DNA of 64,000 bases from CAVSNH01 sp963729275 (GCA_963729275.1 CAVSNH010000004.1:186001-250000), one strand, 5' to 3'. Counted from the first letter of the stretch, positions 1 to 8,422 are shown. The notes: generated by a model not told the origin, from the sequence alone. Translations and numbers: made by a program.

Positions 1-1236
1 GCCGCGCTCAAGGAGCTGCCACACTCGGACGGGCCGTTCGAGCGGTGCACGGCGGCGACCATGGTGTTGTCATCGGCCGCTCCCCTGCGGCTCGCCGGTG
101 ACGGTCCGGCACGGCTGGTCGAAAGCCTCCAGACGGCGTTGGCCGACCTCCACCGGTCCATCGAGGAGACCTACTTCTTTTCGGCCGACAACCGGTGGCC
201 GACGACGTCGACCGTCCGCGCCGAGACACCCCTGTCGCACGAAAATGGTGCGGTGTCGATCGCCGAGAGCCCTCCCGATGACGCTCGTGCCCCGCACCTC
301 TCGGACTTCGCTCCTCCAAGCTCGTCGTGGACGACCTCTGAGCCGGATCGATCCGTCCGATACCGGATCATCCACCGCACGACCTACCGCTACAGCGCCA
401 TGGTGTCGAGTTCCCGCAACGAGGCCCACCTTCGGCCACGTGACACCCACCAGCAGCAGTGTTGTTGGAGGGACCTCACCATCGAGCCGGCACCGGCGAC
501 CTGGAGCCAGGGGATGGACGCCTTCGGCAACCTGGTCGACTCCTTCTCCCTCGACGACGCCTTCCAAGAGCTTGTCGTCACCGCGTCGAGCACGGTGGTG
601 GTCACCGAAGCGACCCTGCCGTCGTCTGACATCACCTGGGAGACGGCTCGCGATCGTCTCTCTGCGGAATCCACAAGCGAAGCGGCGGCTTCGCGTTTGT
701 TCTGTCTCGACTCCCCGCTGGTAGCAACGAGCGACGACGTCCGGGCCTACGCCACCGGCTCCTTCCCCGCGGGCCGGTCTCTCGTGGACGCGGTCATCGA
801 CCTCACCAACCGCATCGCCGCCGACTTCACGTACGAACCCGGTTTCACCACGGTGACCACACCGGTCGACGAGGTCCTCCACTTCCGGCGAGGTGTCTGT
901 CAGGACTTCGCCCACTTGGCCGTCGGTTGTGTGCGGGCCATGGGCCTCCCCGCCCGCTACGTGAGCGGCTACCTCGAGACCTCTCCACCACCCGGCCAGG
1001 TGCGCTTGATCGGGGCCGATGCGTCCCACGCCTGGGTGTCGGTCTTCATCCCTGACTGGGGTTGGCTCGACCTCGATCCCACCAACGACGCCGTCGTGGG
1101 CAATACCCACGCGGTCACGGCTTGGGGACGGGACTACGCCGATGTCGCACCATTGACGGGCATCATCGTGGGTGGCGGCATCTCCCGCACCCTGGACGTG
1201 GCCGTCGACATGTCCCGGGAGGAGTCCGTCGCCTGA
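1..1236 (+). CDS. alpha-E (DUF403)/transglutaminase-like fusion, 5' partial
   Basis: The reading frame is open from the first base, so the gene begins outside the window; 411 codons are present. Residues 1-67 look like the end of an alpha-E (DUF403) helical domain (ADLHRSIEETYF). Residues 120-210 match the bacterial transglutaminase N-terminal domain (YRIIHRTTYRYS), and the rest is a transglutaminase core with Cys300 (GVCQDFAH), His343 (SHAW) and Asp359 (DLDPT) as the probable catalytic triad. In this family alpha-E and transglutaminase proteins usually sit beside an ATP-grasp gene, suggesting peptide ligation or cleavage, but the substrate is unknown. An ATG at 61 exists but would cut into the alpha-E segment, so I read this as one fused protein. 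Confidence 0.85.
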   Translation, partial: AALKELPHSDGPFERCTAATMVLSSAAPLRLAGDGPARLVESLQTALADLHRSIEETYFFSADNRWPTTSTVRAETPLSHENGAVSIAESPPDDARAPHLSDFAPPSSSWTTSEPDRSVRYRIIHRTTYRYSAMVSSSRNEAHLRPRDTHQQQCCWRDLTIEPAPATWSQGMDAFGNLVDSFSLDDAFQELVVTASSTVVVTEATLPSSDITWETARDRLSAESTSEAAASRLFCLDSPLVATSDDVRAYATGSFPAGRSLVDAVIDLTNRIAADFTYEPGFTTVTTPVDEVLHFRRGVCQDFAHLAVGCVRAMGLPARYVSGYLETSPPPGQVRLIGADASHAWVSVFIPDWGWLDLDPTNDAVVGNTHAVTAWGRDYADVAPLTGIIVGGGISRTLDVAVDMSREESVA

Positions 1237-1271
1237 GCTCCGGCCGACTGAGCCGGCCCGGCCCGCTCAGG
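1232..1271. terminator. bidirectional terminator hairpin
   Basis: A nested inverted repeat lies between two convergent genes: outer arms CCTGAGC (1232-1238) and GCTCAGG (1265-1271), inner arms CCGGC (1240-1244) and GCCGG (1252-1256). It begins at the stop codon of the transglutaminase gene and ends just after the stop of the globin gene. No U-tract follows, which is common in high-GC actinobacteria. Confidence 0.5.
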
Positions 1272-1698
1272 TCCGGGTATTGATCAGGCTCTCGGCCGCC
1301 ATCGATAGGTAGTCGAGCAGTTCGCGGCGATCGTCGGGCGGCAAGCCTGCGGCGTCGACCGCAGCGGTCATGTGACCAAGCCATGCGGTCGCCGCGGCCG
1401 GGGTGACGGCGAACCGGGCATGGCGCATCCGCAGCCGCGGATGGCCACGCTCCTCGCTGTAGACCGGCGGCCCACCCCAGTACTGGGAAAGGAAGAGGGC
1501 CAGGTGTCGCCTCGAATCGGAGAGGTCCTCGGGGTACATGGGCCGCAAGAGGGGGTCGGTCTCCACCCCCTCGTAGAACCGATCCACCAGCGCGACGAAG
1601 AAGGTCTCGCCACCCCACCGGTCGAAGCCGGACGGTCGTGGGCCGTGCCCCAGCCGCAACTGCACCGACCTCAACTGTATGGCTTCCACCGTCACCAC
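1267..1698 (-). CDS. glbO: group II truncated haemoglobin
   Basis: This 143-residue protein matches the group II truncated globins (GlbO/trHbN-O fold), small 2-on-2 haem proteins that bind O2 or NO in the cytoplasm. Visible signature: GGETFFVALVDRFYEGV, then DPLLRPMYPEDL, and QYWGGPPVYSEERGHPRLRMRH with the proximal His in the last segment. GTG at 1698 is used here; GTG at 1695 and 1689 are possible, and the extra N-terminal ~25 residues are poorly conserved in the family. It is divergent from the acyl-CoA dehydrogenase at 1749, with about 50 bp between them. Confidence 0.9.
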   Translation of the reverse strand: MVTVEAIQLRSVQLRLGHGPRPSGFDRWGGETFFVALVDRFYEGVETDPLLRPMYPEDLSDSRRHLALFLSQYWGGPPVYSEERGHPRLRMRHARFAVTPAAATAWLGHMTAAVDAAGLPPDDRRELLDYLSMAAESLINTRT

Positions 1699-1748
1699 TA
1701 GCCTCGATCCAGGTCGTGCGCTATCGGAGCGGCGAGGAGGTCAGGCCC

Positions 1749-3005
1749 ATGTACGAGTGGTCCGAGGAGCAGCTGATGGTGCGCGACGCCGTCCGCCGTT
1801 TCATAGAGGCGGAGGTGGTGCCGCACATCGAGGAGCTCGAGTTCGGCGACCTGCCGCCCTACGACATCATCCGGAAGCTCTATTCCACCTTCGGCATGGA
1901 CCAGCTGGCCCGCGACCGGTTCAAGCGCCAGCTCGAGCGCAAGGAGTCCTCGGCCAACCGATCCGATAAGGCATCCGAGAAGGCAGAAGGAGCGAGAGCC
2001 GGTGGCGACGGGGGCTCGGCGGCCATGACCCTCATTCCCATCATCGAGCTGTGCCACTACTGCCCCGGCATCGTCACGGCCATGGGGGTGAGCGTGGGGC
2101 TGGCCAGCGGCACCATCATGAAGCTCGGCACCCCGGCCCAGATGGAGCGATGGGGTCTTCCCCTCATGACCGGCGAGAAGGTCGGGGCATGGGCCATCAC
2201 CGAGCCCGACTCCGGATCCGACGCCTTGGGTGGAATGAAGTCATCGGCCCGGCGTGACGGCGACGAGTACATCCTGAACGGCAACAAGACCTTCATCACC
2301 AACGGGCCCTACGCCGATGTCATCGTCTTCTACGCCAAGCTCGACGACGGGTCCGACACCCCACTCCGCGACCGCCAGGTGCTCACCTTCGTCCTCGAAC
2401 GGGGTACGCCCGGCCTCGAGCAGTCGAAGCCGTTCCGCAAGATGGGCCTGCACTCCTCACCGACGGGCGAGCTGTTCCTGAGCGACGTGCGGGTCGGGCG
2501 AGACCACTTACTCGGTGAGAGTGAGGAGGAGCGACCGGGGACAGGCCGGGATTCGGCCAAGGGCAATTTCGTGACCGAGCGGGCGGGACTGGCGGCCATG
2601 TCGCTCGGTGTCATCGAGGAGTGCATCAAGCTGTCGGTCCATTACGCCAAGAACCGGATGCTCTGGGGTGAGCCCATCGGCGATCGACAACTCATCCAGC
2701 TCAAGCTGGCCAACATGGAGGTCGCCCGCCTCAACGTCCAGAACCTCGTCTTCCGGCACATCGAGCTGTCCGCCGCCGGCAAGAGCCTCAGCCTGGCCGA
2801 GGCCTCGGCCATGAAGCTGTATGCCGCCCGAGCCGCCTTCGACGTGGCCACCGAAGCGGTCCAGCTGTTCGGCGGGAACGGCTACATGGCCGAATTCCGG
2901 GTCGAACAACTGGCCCGCGACGCCAAGGTCTTCCAGATCTACGCCGGCACGGACGAGATCCAAGTCACCCACATCGCCAAGGACCTGCTCAACCAGCCAA
3001 GCTGA
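1749..3005 (+). CDS. acyl-CoA dehydrogenase (FadE-like)
   Basis: FAD-dependent alpha,beta-dehydrogenation of an acyl-CoA thioester, 418 residues. ATG at 1749 follows the ribosome site GGAGG (1736-1740) by 8 nt and starts MYEWSEEQLMVRDAVR, the normal family N-terminus; the longer open frame upstream is not needed. The FAD/substrate segment AWAITEPDSGSDALGG, the KTFITNG strand and the C-terminal QLFGGNGYMAEF and IYAGTDEIQ motifs are clear. At the position where many members carry the catalytic base (YEGT) this protein has Ala (YAGT), so the base may come from elsewhere. An unusual ~30-residue Ser/Lys/Gly-rich insertion sits near residues 70-100. The substrate cannot be told from sequence. Confidence 0.9.
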   Translation: MYEWSEEQLMVRDAVRRFIEAEVVPHIEELEFGDLPPYDIIRKLYSTFGMDQLARDRFKRQLERKESSANRSDKASEKAEGARAGGDGGSAAMTLIPIIELCHYCPGIVTAMGVSVGLASGTIMKLGTPAQMERWGLPLMTGEKVGAWAITEPDSGSDALGGMKSSARRDGDEYILNGNKTFITNGPYADVIVFYAKLDDGSDTPLRDRQVLTFVLERGTPGLEQSKPFRKMGLHSSPTGELFLSDVRVGRDHLLGESEEERPGTGRDSAKGNFVTERAGLAAMSLGVIEECIKLSVHYAKNRMLWGEPIGDRQLIQLKLANMEVARLNVQNLVFRHIELSAAGKSLSLAEASAMKLYAARAAFDVATEAVQLFGGNGYMAEFRVEQLARDAKVFQIYAGTDEIQVTHIAKDLLNQPS

Positions 3006-3028
3006 CCCGGCGCCCGCAGGCGTGCTGC

Positions 3029-4051
3029 TCAGGCAGGTTTGATGGAGGCGGCGACGTCGCCGACCAGCCCGGCCACGGCCAGGTCGTGAGCCACTGTGAT
3101 GGCGTTGACCATGGCCTCCGCCGACGACGAGCCGTGGCTGATCACGCACACGCCGTCCACCCCGAGGAGCATGGCCCCGCCGGTGCGGTCCGGGTCGAGG
3201 GTGGCGGCGAGCGGCAAGAGGTGCGGCATGAAGGCGTCGGCTGCTTCCTTCAGCTCGGGCTTCCCCATGATGCCCATGAGCGCGCCGACGAGGAACCGCA
3301 TCGACCCCTCGAGGGTCTTCAGGGCCACGTTGCCGGTGAAACCGTCGGTGACGATCACGTCGGCTAGGTCATCGAAGAAGTTACGGCCCTCGACGTTGCC
3401 CACGAAGTCGAAGCTCGCCCCGTTGGCCTCATCGGTGAGGATGGCGTACGTCTCCTTCACGAGCGGCGTGCCCTTCGACTTCTCCTCGCCGATCGAGAGC
3501 AGGGCCACCCTCGGACGGTCGACGCCGTAGCGAGTGCGGGCGTAGGCCGCGCCCATCTGTGCGAACTGGACGAGCATGGGTGCCGAGCACTCGGCATTGG
3601 CGCCCGAGTCGAGGAGCACCGTCGGCCACGGTCGGTTGAGATCGGGGACGGGAGTGGCGATGGCCGGCCGCAGCACCCCGGGCAAGCGGCCCATCCGCAG
3701 GAGAGCGGCGGCCATAGTGGCGCCGGTGTTGCCGGCCGACACCATGGCCATGGCCCGGCCGTCCCGAACCGCCTCGGCCGCCCGGACGAGCGAGGAGTCC
3801 TTCTTGCGACGGACACCCTGCGCCGGGTCGTCCTCCATGCCGATGACCTCGGAGGCGGCGATGACCGCCAGCCCGCCGACGTCTCCCAGGGCGTCAGGCA
3901 GACCCACCAGGACGACGGAGATGCCCTTCTCCTCGGCTACCCGTCGGGCTCCGGCAACGATCTCATCGGGTGCGTTGTCGCCACCCATGGCGTCGACGGC
4001 GACGGGAAGGGCGATCAGCGCCTCACCTGTCGGCCGGGCGGCTCTCGGCAC
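3029..4051 (-). CDS. plsX: phosphate acyltransferase PlsX
   Basis: Peripheral membrane enzyme converting acyl-ACP to acyl-phosphate for phospholipid synthesis, 340 residues. The N-terminal VAVDAMGGDNAPDEIV is the PlsX hallmark, followed by the phosphate-loop region VSAGNTGATMAAAL and the VIVTDGFTGNVALKTLEG strand. GTG at 4051 shares one base with the rpmF stop codon, so the two genes are translationally coupled; a shorter start at the Met of DAMGGD is less likely. It is the last gene of the leftward rsmD-coaD-sepIVA-yceD-rpmF-plsX group. The rpmF-plsX pairing is widespread in bacteria. Confidence 0.96.
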   Translation of the reverse strand: MPRAARPTGEALIALPVAVDAMGGDNAPDEIVAGARRVAEEKGISVVLVGLPDALGDVGGLAVIAASEVIGMEDDPAQGVRRKKDSSLVRAAEAVRDGRAMAMVSAGNTGATMAAALLRMGRLPGVLRPAIATPVPDLNRPWPTVLLDSGANAECSAPMLVQFAQMGAAYARTRYGVDRPRVALLSIGEEKSKGTPLVKETYAILTDEANGASFDFVGNVEGRNFFDDLADVIVTDGFTGNVALKTLEGSMRFLVGALMGIMGKPELKEAADAFMPHLLPLAATLDPDRTGGAMLLGVDGVCVISHGSSSAEAMVNAITVAHDLAVAGLVGDVAASIKPA

Positions 4052-4230
4052 TATTCGACGTCGATCGCCTGGCGTCCCTTGTACCAGCCGCAGTTCGGAC
4101 AGACGACGTGCGGGAGCTTGGCCGTGCTGCACTGCGGGCACACCGACCGGGACGGACCCCTCAGGACCCAGTTGGAGGCACGACGGCTCCGGCTCTTGGA
4201 CTTCGAGGTCTTCTTCTTGGGCACGGCCAT
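4051..4230 (-). CDS. rpmF: 50S ribosomal protein bL32
   Basis: This is a 59-residue protein beginning MAVPKKKTSKSKSRSRRA, the standard L32 N-terminus. Two CxxC pairs (CPQC and CPNC) form a zinc ribbon, so this is the zinc-binding (C+) paralogue. Starts at ATG 4230 and its TAG stop overlaps the plsX GTG by one base. Between it and yceD lies an 85-nt spacer that contains three near-perfect copies of the 9-mer GGCGACTCG (about 4269-4296). Confidence 0.97.
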   Translation of the reverse strand: MAVPKKKTSKSKSRSRRASNWVLRGPSRSVCPQCSTAKLPHVVCPNCGWYKGRQAIDVE

Positions 4231-4315
4231 AAGGGCTGCATCCTATGGCAACGCCGCCCCCACCTCCGACTGGCGACTCGGCGACTCGGCGACTCGACGC
4301 CGCCCTCCTGGCGGC

Positions 4316-4900
4316 TCAGCCGGGCGGCTCCCAGAGCTCGTCCAGAGGGGCCCAGCGGGGGTCGGCCGCAGGCCGGCAGTCACAGGGTGACTCGTTCCAG
4401 TTGGTTCCGCACTGCGGGCACAGCCCGAGGCATGTCTCGGCGCACAACGGAGCAAGGGGCAGTTCGAGGAGCACGGCGTCGCGGACCAGGGGCTCGAGGT
4501 CGATCACGTCATCGACCATCCGATAGGCGTCCTCGTCCTCATCAGCGGCGTCCTCCGGCACGTAGCGCTCACGCACGGCCGCCACCACCCGGCCCTCGAC
4601 GGCGCCACCACAGCGCCGGCACTCACCGACCCAATCGGTCGACACCGTGCCGCTGGCCGTCACCCCGCCCGGGTCCGAGCACAGCCCGAGATCGGCGTGG
4701 ACCATCGCTCCCTCGGGGACGAAGACGCCAAGATGACCGAGCCCGGACAACAGCCCCTCGACCACAACGTGACGGACGGATCCAGCCTGCTTGCGCAGGA
4801 CGGCCACGGGCACCACGAAGGGATTGGCGTTGCGCTCCGGGCACGGCGAACGACCCTCGTCCCGCCGGGCGAGGGGGCCCGGGTCGGCGTCGCTGGCCAC
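4316..4900 (-). CDS. yceD: YceD/DUF177 23S rRNA accumulation protein
   Basis: This 194-residue member of the DUF177 (YceD) family is linked in Escherichia coli and plants to 23S rRNA accumulation. Typical elements are the central GTVSTDWVGECRRCG segment with a CxxC, an acidic stretch DEDEDAYRMVDDVIDLEPLVRDAVLLELP, and the Cys-rich end CAETCLGLCPQCGTNWNESPC, which probably binds zinc with the first pair. It sits 5 nt after sepIVA and ahead of rpmF, matching the order known from mycobacteria (sepIVA next to a DUF177 gene). The exact biochemical role is not established for the family. Confidence 0.9.
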   Translation of the reverse strand: MASDADPGPLARRDEGRSPCPERNANPFVVPVAVLRKQAGSVRHVVVEGLLSGLGHLGVFVPEGAMVHADLGLCSDPGGVTASGTVSTDWVGECRRCGGAVEGRVVAAVRERYVPEDAADEDEDAYRMVDDVIDLEPLVRDAVLLELPLAPLCAETCLGLCPQCGTNWNESPCDCRPAADPRWAPLDELWEPPG

Positions 4901-4905
4901 GGCGG

Positions 4906-5508
4906 TCAGGCGCGGTCCTGGTCGAAGAAGCCCTCGACGTCATCCTCCGGACCGGGAGCCGCTGCGCCGGTCCAGGTGGTGTCCCCTTGGTCGCCGATGG
5001 CGATCTCGGGCAGGGGCGACACCTGGAGCTTCTCGCGACCGGCTTTCACCGTCTTCATGGTGCGGTCGAGGACGATCTCGAAGCTGGCCAGCTTCTGATC
5101 GGCGTAGTCCTCGGCCTCGTGGCGGAGGCGACGGGCCTCCTCGTTGGCGTCATCGAGGATCCGCTGGGCCACGTGATTGGCCTGGCGGACGATCTCGGTC
5201 CGTTGGACCATTCGCTCAGCCTGGACCTTGACCTCCTCGAGCAGGGCGTCGGCCTCGCGCTCCTTCTCGGCGATGAATTCCTGCCGCTCCTTCAGCAGCC
5301 AGCGCGCCTGTCGGAGTTCGTTGGGAAAGCTGTTGAGAGCCCGCTGCAGCACATCGCAGAGGTCGTCGCGTGAGACGAGCACCGAGGTGGACAGCGGCAT
5401 GGCCTTGGCCGTCTGGACCGTGTCCAGGGCCATTCGGATCAGGGACTCGGCATCGCCCTGCTCGTTGGCGGCGCGCTGGCCGTCGAGGTCCTCGAAGAGG
5501 TCACTCAT
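4906..5508 (-). CDS. sepIVA: SepIVA-like DivIVA-family division coiled coil
   Basis: This is a 200-residue cytoplasmic coiled-coil protein. Residues about 70-165 are a long heptad-rich helix (KERQEFIAEKEREADALLEE and LDDANEEARRLRHEAEDY) resembling DivIVA, and the C-terminus is acidic and disordered. The match to mycobacterial SepIVA, a septation factor, rests on fold and on synteny: SepIVA is encoded beside a DUF177 gene there as here. ATG at 5508 overlaps the end of coaD by 8 nt, so it is co-translated with the CoA enzyme. Confidence 0.8.
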   Translation of the reverse strand: MSDLFEDLDGQRAANEQGDAESLIRMALDTVQTAKAMPLSTSVLVSRDDLCDVLQRALNSFPNELRQARWLLKERQEFIAEKEREADALLEEVKVQAERMVQRTEIVRQANHVAQRILDDANEEARRLRHEAEDYADQKLASFEIVLDRTMKTVKAGREKLQVSPLPEIAIGDQGDTTWTGAAAPGPEDDVEGFFDQDRA

Positions 5509-5983
5509 AACCGAACTTTTCCTGCAACCGGGCCGCCACCACCTTCGGGACGAACGAGGTCACGTCGCCCCCGAAGCGGGCCACCTCGCGCAGCAGGCGG
5601 GAGGAGATGAACGAATGGACGGAGCTGGCCGGGAGGAAGAGGGTCTCGACGTCGGAGAGCTGCTTGTTCATCTGGGCCATCTGCAGTTCGTTCTCGAAGT
5701 CAGAGACGGCCCGGAGGCCTTTGATGATGACACTGGCGCCCACCTCATGGGCCACGTTGACGACGAGCGTGGACAAAGAGACGATCCGCACATTGCCCAG
5801 ATGGTCGACGGACTTCTCGAGGAGCTCCTGGCGCTCCTCCAGCGAGAACAGCGGCTCGCTCTTCTGCGGGTTGCGCAGGGTGGCCACGACCACCTCGTCG
5901 AAGAGGCGAGCCGAGCGCTCGATGACTTCGAGGTGCCCGTTGTGCACGGGGTCGAAGGACCCGGGAATGAGCGCAATCCTCAC
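5501..5983 (-). CDS. coaD: phosphopantetheine adenylyltransferase
   Basis: Catalyses the penultimate step of coenzyme A synthesis, ATP plus 4'-phosphopantetheine to dephospho-CoA. The 160-residue protein has the nucleotidyltransferase signature GSFDPVHNGHLEVIER near the N-terminus and the second motif VHSFISSRLLREVA near residue 125. The GTG start at 5983 overlaps the rsmD stop as GTGA, which fixes the start; the longer open frame upstream lies wholly inside rsmD. Length is normal for the family. Confidence 0.96.
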   Translation of the reverse strand: MRIALIPGSFDPVHNGHLEVIERSARLFDEVVVATLRNPQKSEPLFSLEERQELLEKSVDHLGNVRIVSLSTLVVNVAHEVGASVIIKGLRAVSDFENELQMAQMNKQLSDVETLFLPASSVHSFISSRLLREVARFGGDVTSFVPKVVAARLQEKFGYE

Positions 5984-6537
5984 GAAAGGCCTTTCTGGGC
6001 GACCCGCCCCGGACGGGCGACGGTGACGATGGTATCGCCATACCGCTTCGATTTGAGCACTGCCCACTCATCCGGCAGGTTCACGGCACTCCTGGATTCG
6101 AGGACGGCGAGATCGGCCGGCAGCCGAGGAACCAGCTGCTCCCAGCTCTCGTAGTCGTAGGGGGGATCGCAGAAGACGACGTCGAAGCGGGCCGCTGTCC
6201 GGCTCACCCAGCTGTCGACGTCGGCGCGAACACAGGTCGCCTCTCCGGCTCGTTCGGCATCCGGGAGCCCCACGGCGGCCAGATTGTCTCGAACGGCTCC
6301 GATGGCCGATGCATCGCGGTCAACGAAGGTGGCGGCCGCCGCCCCACGGGACAGCGCCTCGATACCCAGCGCGCCCGTCCCACAGAAGAGGTCGGCCACC
6401 TGGCGGCCGTCGACGCCCCCCAGGCTGTAAAGGATGTCGAAGACGGCCTCTCGCACCCGGTCGGAGGTGGGGCGAACCTTCGACCCGGCCGGCACGCGCA
6501 AGCGACGGCCGCGGAGCTCTCCCCCGATCACTCGCAC
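5980..6537 (-). CDS. rsmD: 16S rRNA (guanine966-N2)-methyltransferase
   Basis: S-adenosylmethionine-dependent methyltransferase acting on 16S rRNA G966. Motifs visible: SAM-binding DLFCGTGALGIEALSRGA, FVDRDASAI, and the catalytic motif IV with its DPPY (CDPPYDYE). I choose GTG 6537 (MRVIGGELRGRRL), because TAGCGT at 6545-6550 ends 7 nt before it and the family usually starts this way; GTG 6546 adds only three residues. It is the first gene of the leftward group ending in plsX. Confidence 0.95.
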   Translation of the reverse strand: MRVIGGELRGRRLRVPAGSKVRPTSDRVREAVFDILYSLGGVDGRQVADLFCGTGALGIEALSRGAAAATFVDRDASAIGAVRDNLAAVGLPDAERAGEATCVRADVDSWVSRTAARFDVVFCDPPYDYESWEQLVPRLPADLAVLESRSAVNLPDEWAVLKSKRYGDTIVTVARPGRVAQKGLS

Positions 6538-6544
6538 TCGATCC

Positions 6545-6550
6545 ACGCTA
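6545..6550 (-). promoter_or_regulatory. -10 box of a leaderless rsmD transcript
   Basis: TAGCGT read leftward, followed by 7 nt and then GTG at 6537. It fits the TANNNT-N5/7-start pattern found repeatedly in this window, so transcription probably begins at the start codon. Confidence 0.5.
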
Positions 6551-6571
6551 CCGGTCGACTATCTGCCCGCC

Positions 6572-6591
6572 GCCGGCCGCCCGCGGCCGGC
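6572..6591 (-). terminator. hairpin downstream of the LCP gene
   Basis: GCCGGCC (6572-6578) pairs perfectly with GGCCGGC (6585-6591) around a 6-nt loop, in the 114-nt gap after the LytR-CpsA-Psr stop codon and before the rsmD promoter. Confidence 0.45.
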
Positions 6592-6660
6592 CCGCCGCCC
6601 TCGGCCCCCGGCTACCCAGCCGGTGCCGGGTGACGCCGACGAGCTAGGGGGCGAGGAACC

Positions 6661-8301
6661 TCAAGGACCGGGCCCACCTGATGCGGTGCAGGAGCGTGGA
6701 TCCCATGGGGCCAGCGGCTGGACCGGCGGGCTGGGAGCGCTGAAGTCACCGTTGGACGAAGTCGTAGTGGTAGTGGTGGACGACGCCGGAACGGTCGATG
6801 TGGTGGCTGCCGCTCCCTGCACCGTGGTCGTCGTGGTCGGCGGTGCTGCCGGCGGGTTGACGGTGAAGTCACTGCCCGTCGTCACGGTCACCTCCGCACC
6901 GTCCTCGGTCGGTCCGTAGGCCAGAGTCACCGCACCGGACATCGAATCCGCCACCGCTTGGGCGGCGGCCTCATCTGCCGGGGTCCGCTGGCTGTAGGTG
7001 ACGAGCGTTTCGGACTGCTGGGCCACGATCTCGGTGTCGCCGGTGCCGACAACATTGAAGCCGAGTTGTCCGAGAGCGGCAGCCGTGGTGGTGGCCTGGT
7101 TGTAGGCGCCGGACCCGTTGAGCACCGAGACGGTCACGCTGCTCGGCGGAGGAAGCGGACCCCCGTTCAACGTGTCGGAGCCGGCCGAGACCCCGAGGAA
7201 CTGGTCGACGACCTGTTGGTCCATGGGCTGGTCCGGAAACTCGATGTCGCCGTAGTCGCTTCCCTTGTAGTAATAGTCCCCGAACTGGTCGACCTGGACG
7301 GGCAGAGTCAGCTGCGGCGCGTTCTGGATGTCCACCTTGTGGTAGGTGAGCACGAGGTTGACCATGTCGAAGAGGTTGAGGCCGCTGTCCACCGTCAACT
7401 GACCGACGACCCCGGAGATGAGTTGTTCATCGGTGACGGGGTTGCCAAGGCCTTTCTTCGAGACGGCGGTGGCCATAACCCTCAGGAACTCGTGGTCCCT
7501 CCGAATGCGGGCGAGGTCGCTCTGAGCCTCTTGGGGCCAGTCGTGGGGATCCGGGTCGGTGTCGCCGGGCGGCTGATACTGCAGATGGCGGGCCCTCACC
7601 ACCGCCAGCGCCTCCCACCCGTTGAGGTAGTGGCACCCCGGTGTCGTGACGTCGAGGTTCGAGTATGCATCGAAGACCGGCTCCGGGAAATACATGTAGA
7701 TGCCGCCCAGTGCGTTCACCACGTTTCCAAATCCGTCGAAGTTGAGCTCCACGTAGTGCTGGATGGGGATCCCAAAGTCCTCTTCGATGGCCGCCACCAG
7801 CTGACTGGGTCCCTCCTCCAAGGCGGCGTCGATCTTGTACGCACCCTCGATCCGGGCATTGGGGATGAAGAGGTCGCGCGGGATCGAGAGGATGGAGACA
7901 CTCGGGACATTGGGATTGAGGTGCATGATCATCACGACGTCGCTGTTCACGCCGGTGACGCCTTGTGAGCACAGCCCGTAGACCGAGGCCTGGACACTCA
8001 GCGAGCACCGCGAGGTGGAGCCCACCAACAGGATGTTCTCGGTGCCGAGGTCGGGTCCCTTGGCAGGCGCCTTGACGAGGTTCCGCACCGCGATTCGGGC
8101 CACCTTGTGGTTCAGATACCACCCGTAGGCGACGCCTCCCGTCGCCATCAGCACGACGAGCACGACGACAACGACGAGCGCACGCTTCGTCTTCTTGAAG
8201 CGCCGGGGCTTGGCGTGCCGCGGGCCACTTCGCTGCCGCGGAGCCGGGGTGCTCTCCTCGGCAGGCTCCACCGGATCCCCGTCCGAAACGGATCGGGCCA
8301 T
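6661..8301 (-). CDS. LytR-CpsA-Psr family cell-wall ligase
   Basis: LCP proteins attach glycopolymers from a lipid carrier to peptidoglycan on the outer face of the membrane. The 546-residue protein has a basic cytoplasmic start, one transmembrane helix at about 41-62, and an LCP domain from about 90 to 360 with ENILLVGS, GVNSDVVMIMHL and SILSIPRDLFIP holding the catalytic Asp/Arg residues. A LytR_C domain (VSVLNGSGAYNQA) covers about 395-480, and a Thr-rich tail follows. The start ATG 8301 has a TACCGT box 5 nt upstream. Convergence or divergence with neighbours indicates single-gene transcription. Confidence 0.92.
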   Translation of the reverse strand: MARSVSDGDPVEPAEESTPAPRQRSGPRHAKPRRFKKTKRALVVVVVLVVLMATGGVAYGWYLNHKVARIAVRNLVKAPAKGPDLGTENILLVGSTSRCSLSVQASVYGLCSQGVTGVNSDVVMIMHLNPNVPSVSILSIPRDLFIPNARIEGAYKIDAALEEGPSQLVAAIEEDFGIPIQHYVELNFDGFGNVVNALGGIYMYFPEPVFDAYSNLDVTTPGCHYLNGWEALAVVRARHLQYQPPGDTDPDPHDWPQEAQSDLARIRRDHEFLRVMATAVSKKGLGNPVTDEQLISGVVGQLTVDSGLNLFDMVNLVLTYHKVDIQNAPQLTLPVQVDQFGDYYYKGSDYGDIEFPDQPMDQQVVDQFLGVSAGSDTLNGGPLPPPSSVTVSVLNGSGAYNQATTTAAALGQLGFNVVGTGDTEIVAQQSETLVTYSQRTPADEAAAQAVADSMSGAVTLAYGPTEDGAEVTVTTGSDFTVNPPAAPPTTTTTVQGAAATTSTVPASSTTTTTTSSNGDFSAPSPPVQPLAPWDPRSCTASGGPGP

Positions 8302-8306
8302 GAGCG

Positions 8307-8312
8307 ACGGTA
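8307..8312 (-). promoter_or_regulatory. -10 box of the LCP gene
   Basis: TACCGT on the reverse strand, 5 nt before ATG 8301; probable leaderless start. Confidence 0.4.
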
Positions 8313-8409
8313 CCAGTCAGGGCCCGCGTCGAAGTGGTCACGGCACCGCTGAACGACGCCCTCCGCAAGGGCCCGTGGACGATCACATTGGCGGCCGGTG
8401 CCGTCGGCC

Positions 8410-8415
8410 TAGCTT
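8410..8415 (+). promoter_or_regulatory. -10 box of mntP
   Basis: TAGCTT followed by 7 nt and GTG 8423. It both supports a leaderless transcript and decides the mntP start among three in-frame candidates. Confidence 0.5.
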
Positions 8416-8422
8416 CTCGGAG

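Noticed and set aside
70..1110. Long reverse-strand open frame opposite the transglutaminase
   Set aside because: It is a GC-driven shadow of a gene with intact catalytic motifs and shows no family features; the same applies to other long antisense frames such as 6958-7968 (+), 10102-11055 (+), 11981-13606 (+), 25227-26297 (-) and 43241-44368 (-).
8300..8422. Longer N-terminus for MntP starting at ATG 8300
   Set aside because: The extension is charged and proline-rich ahead of the first helix, and a TANNNT box sits 7 nt before GTG 8423.
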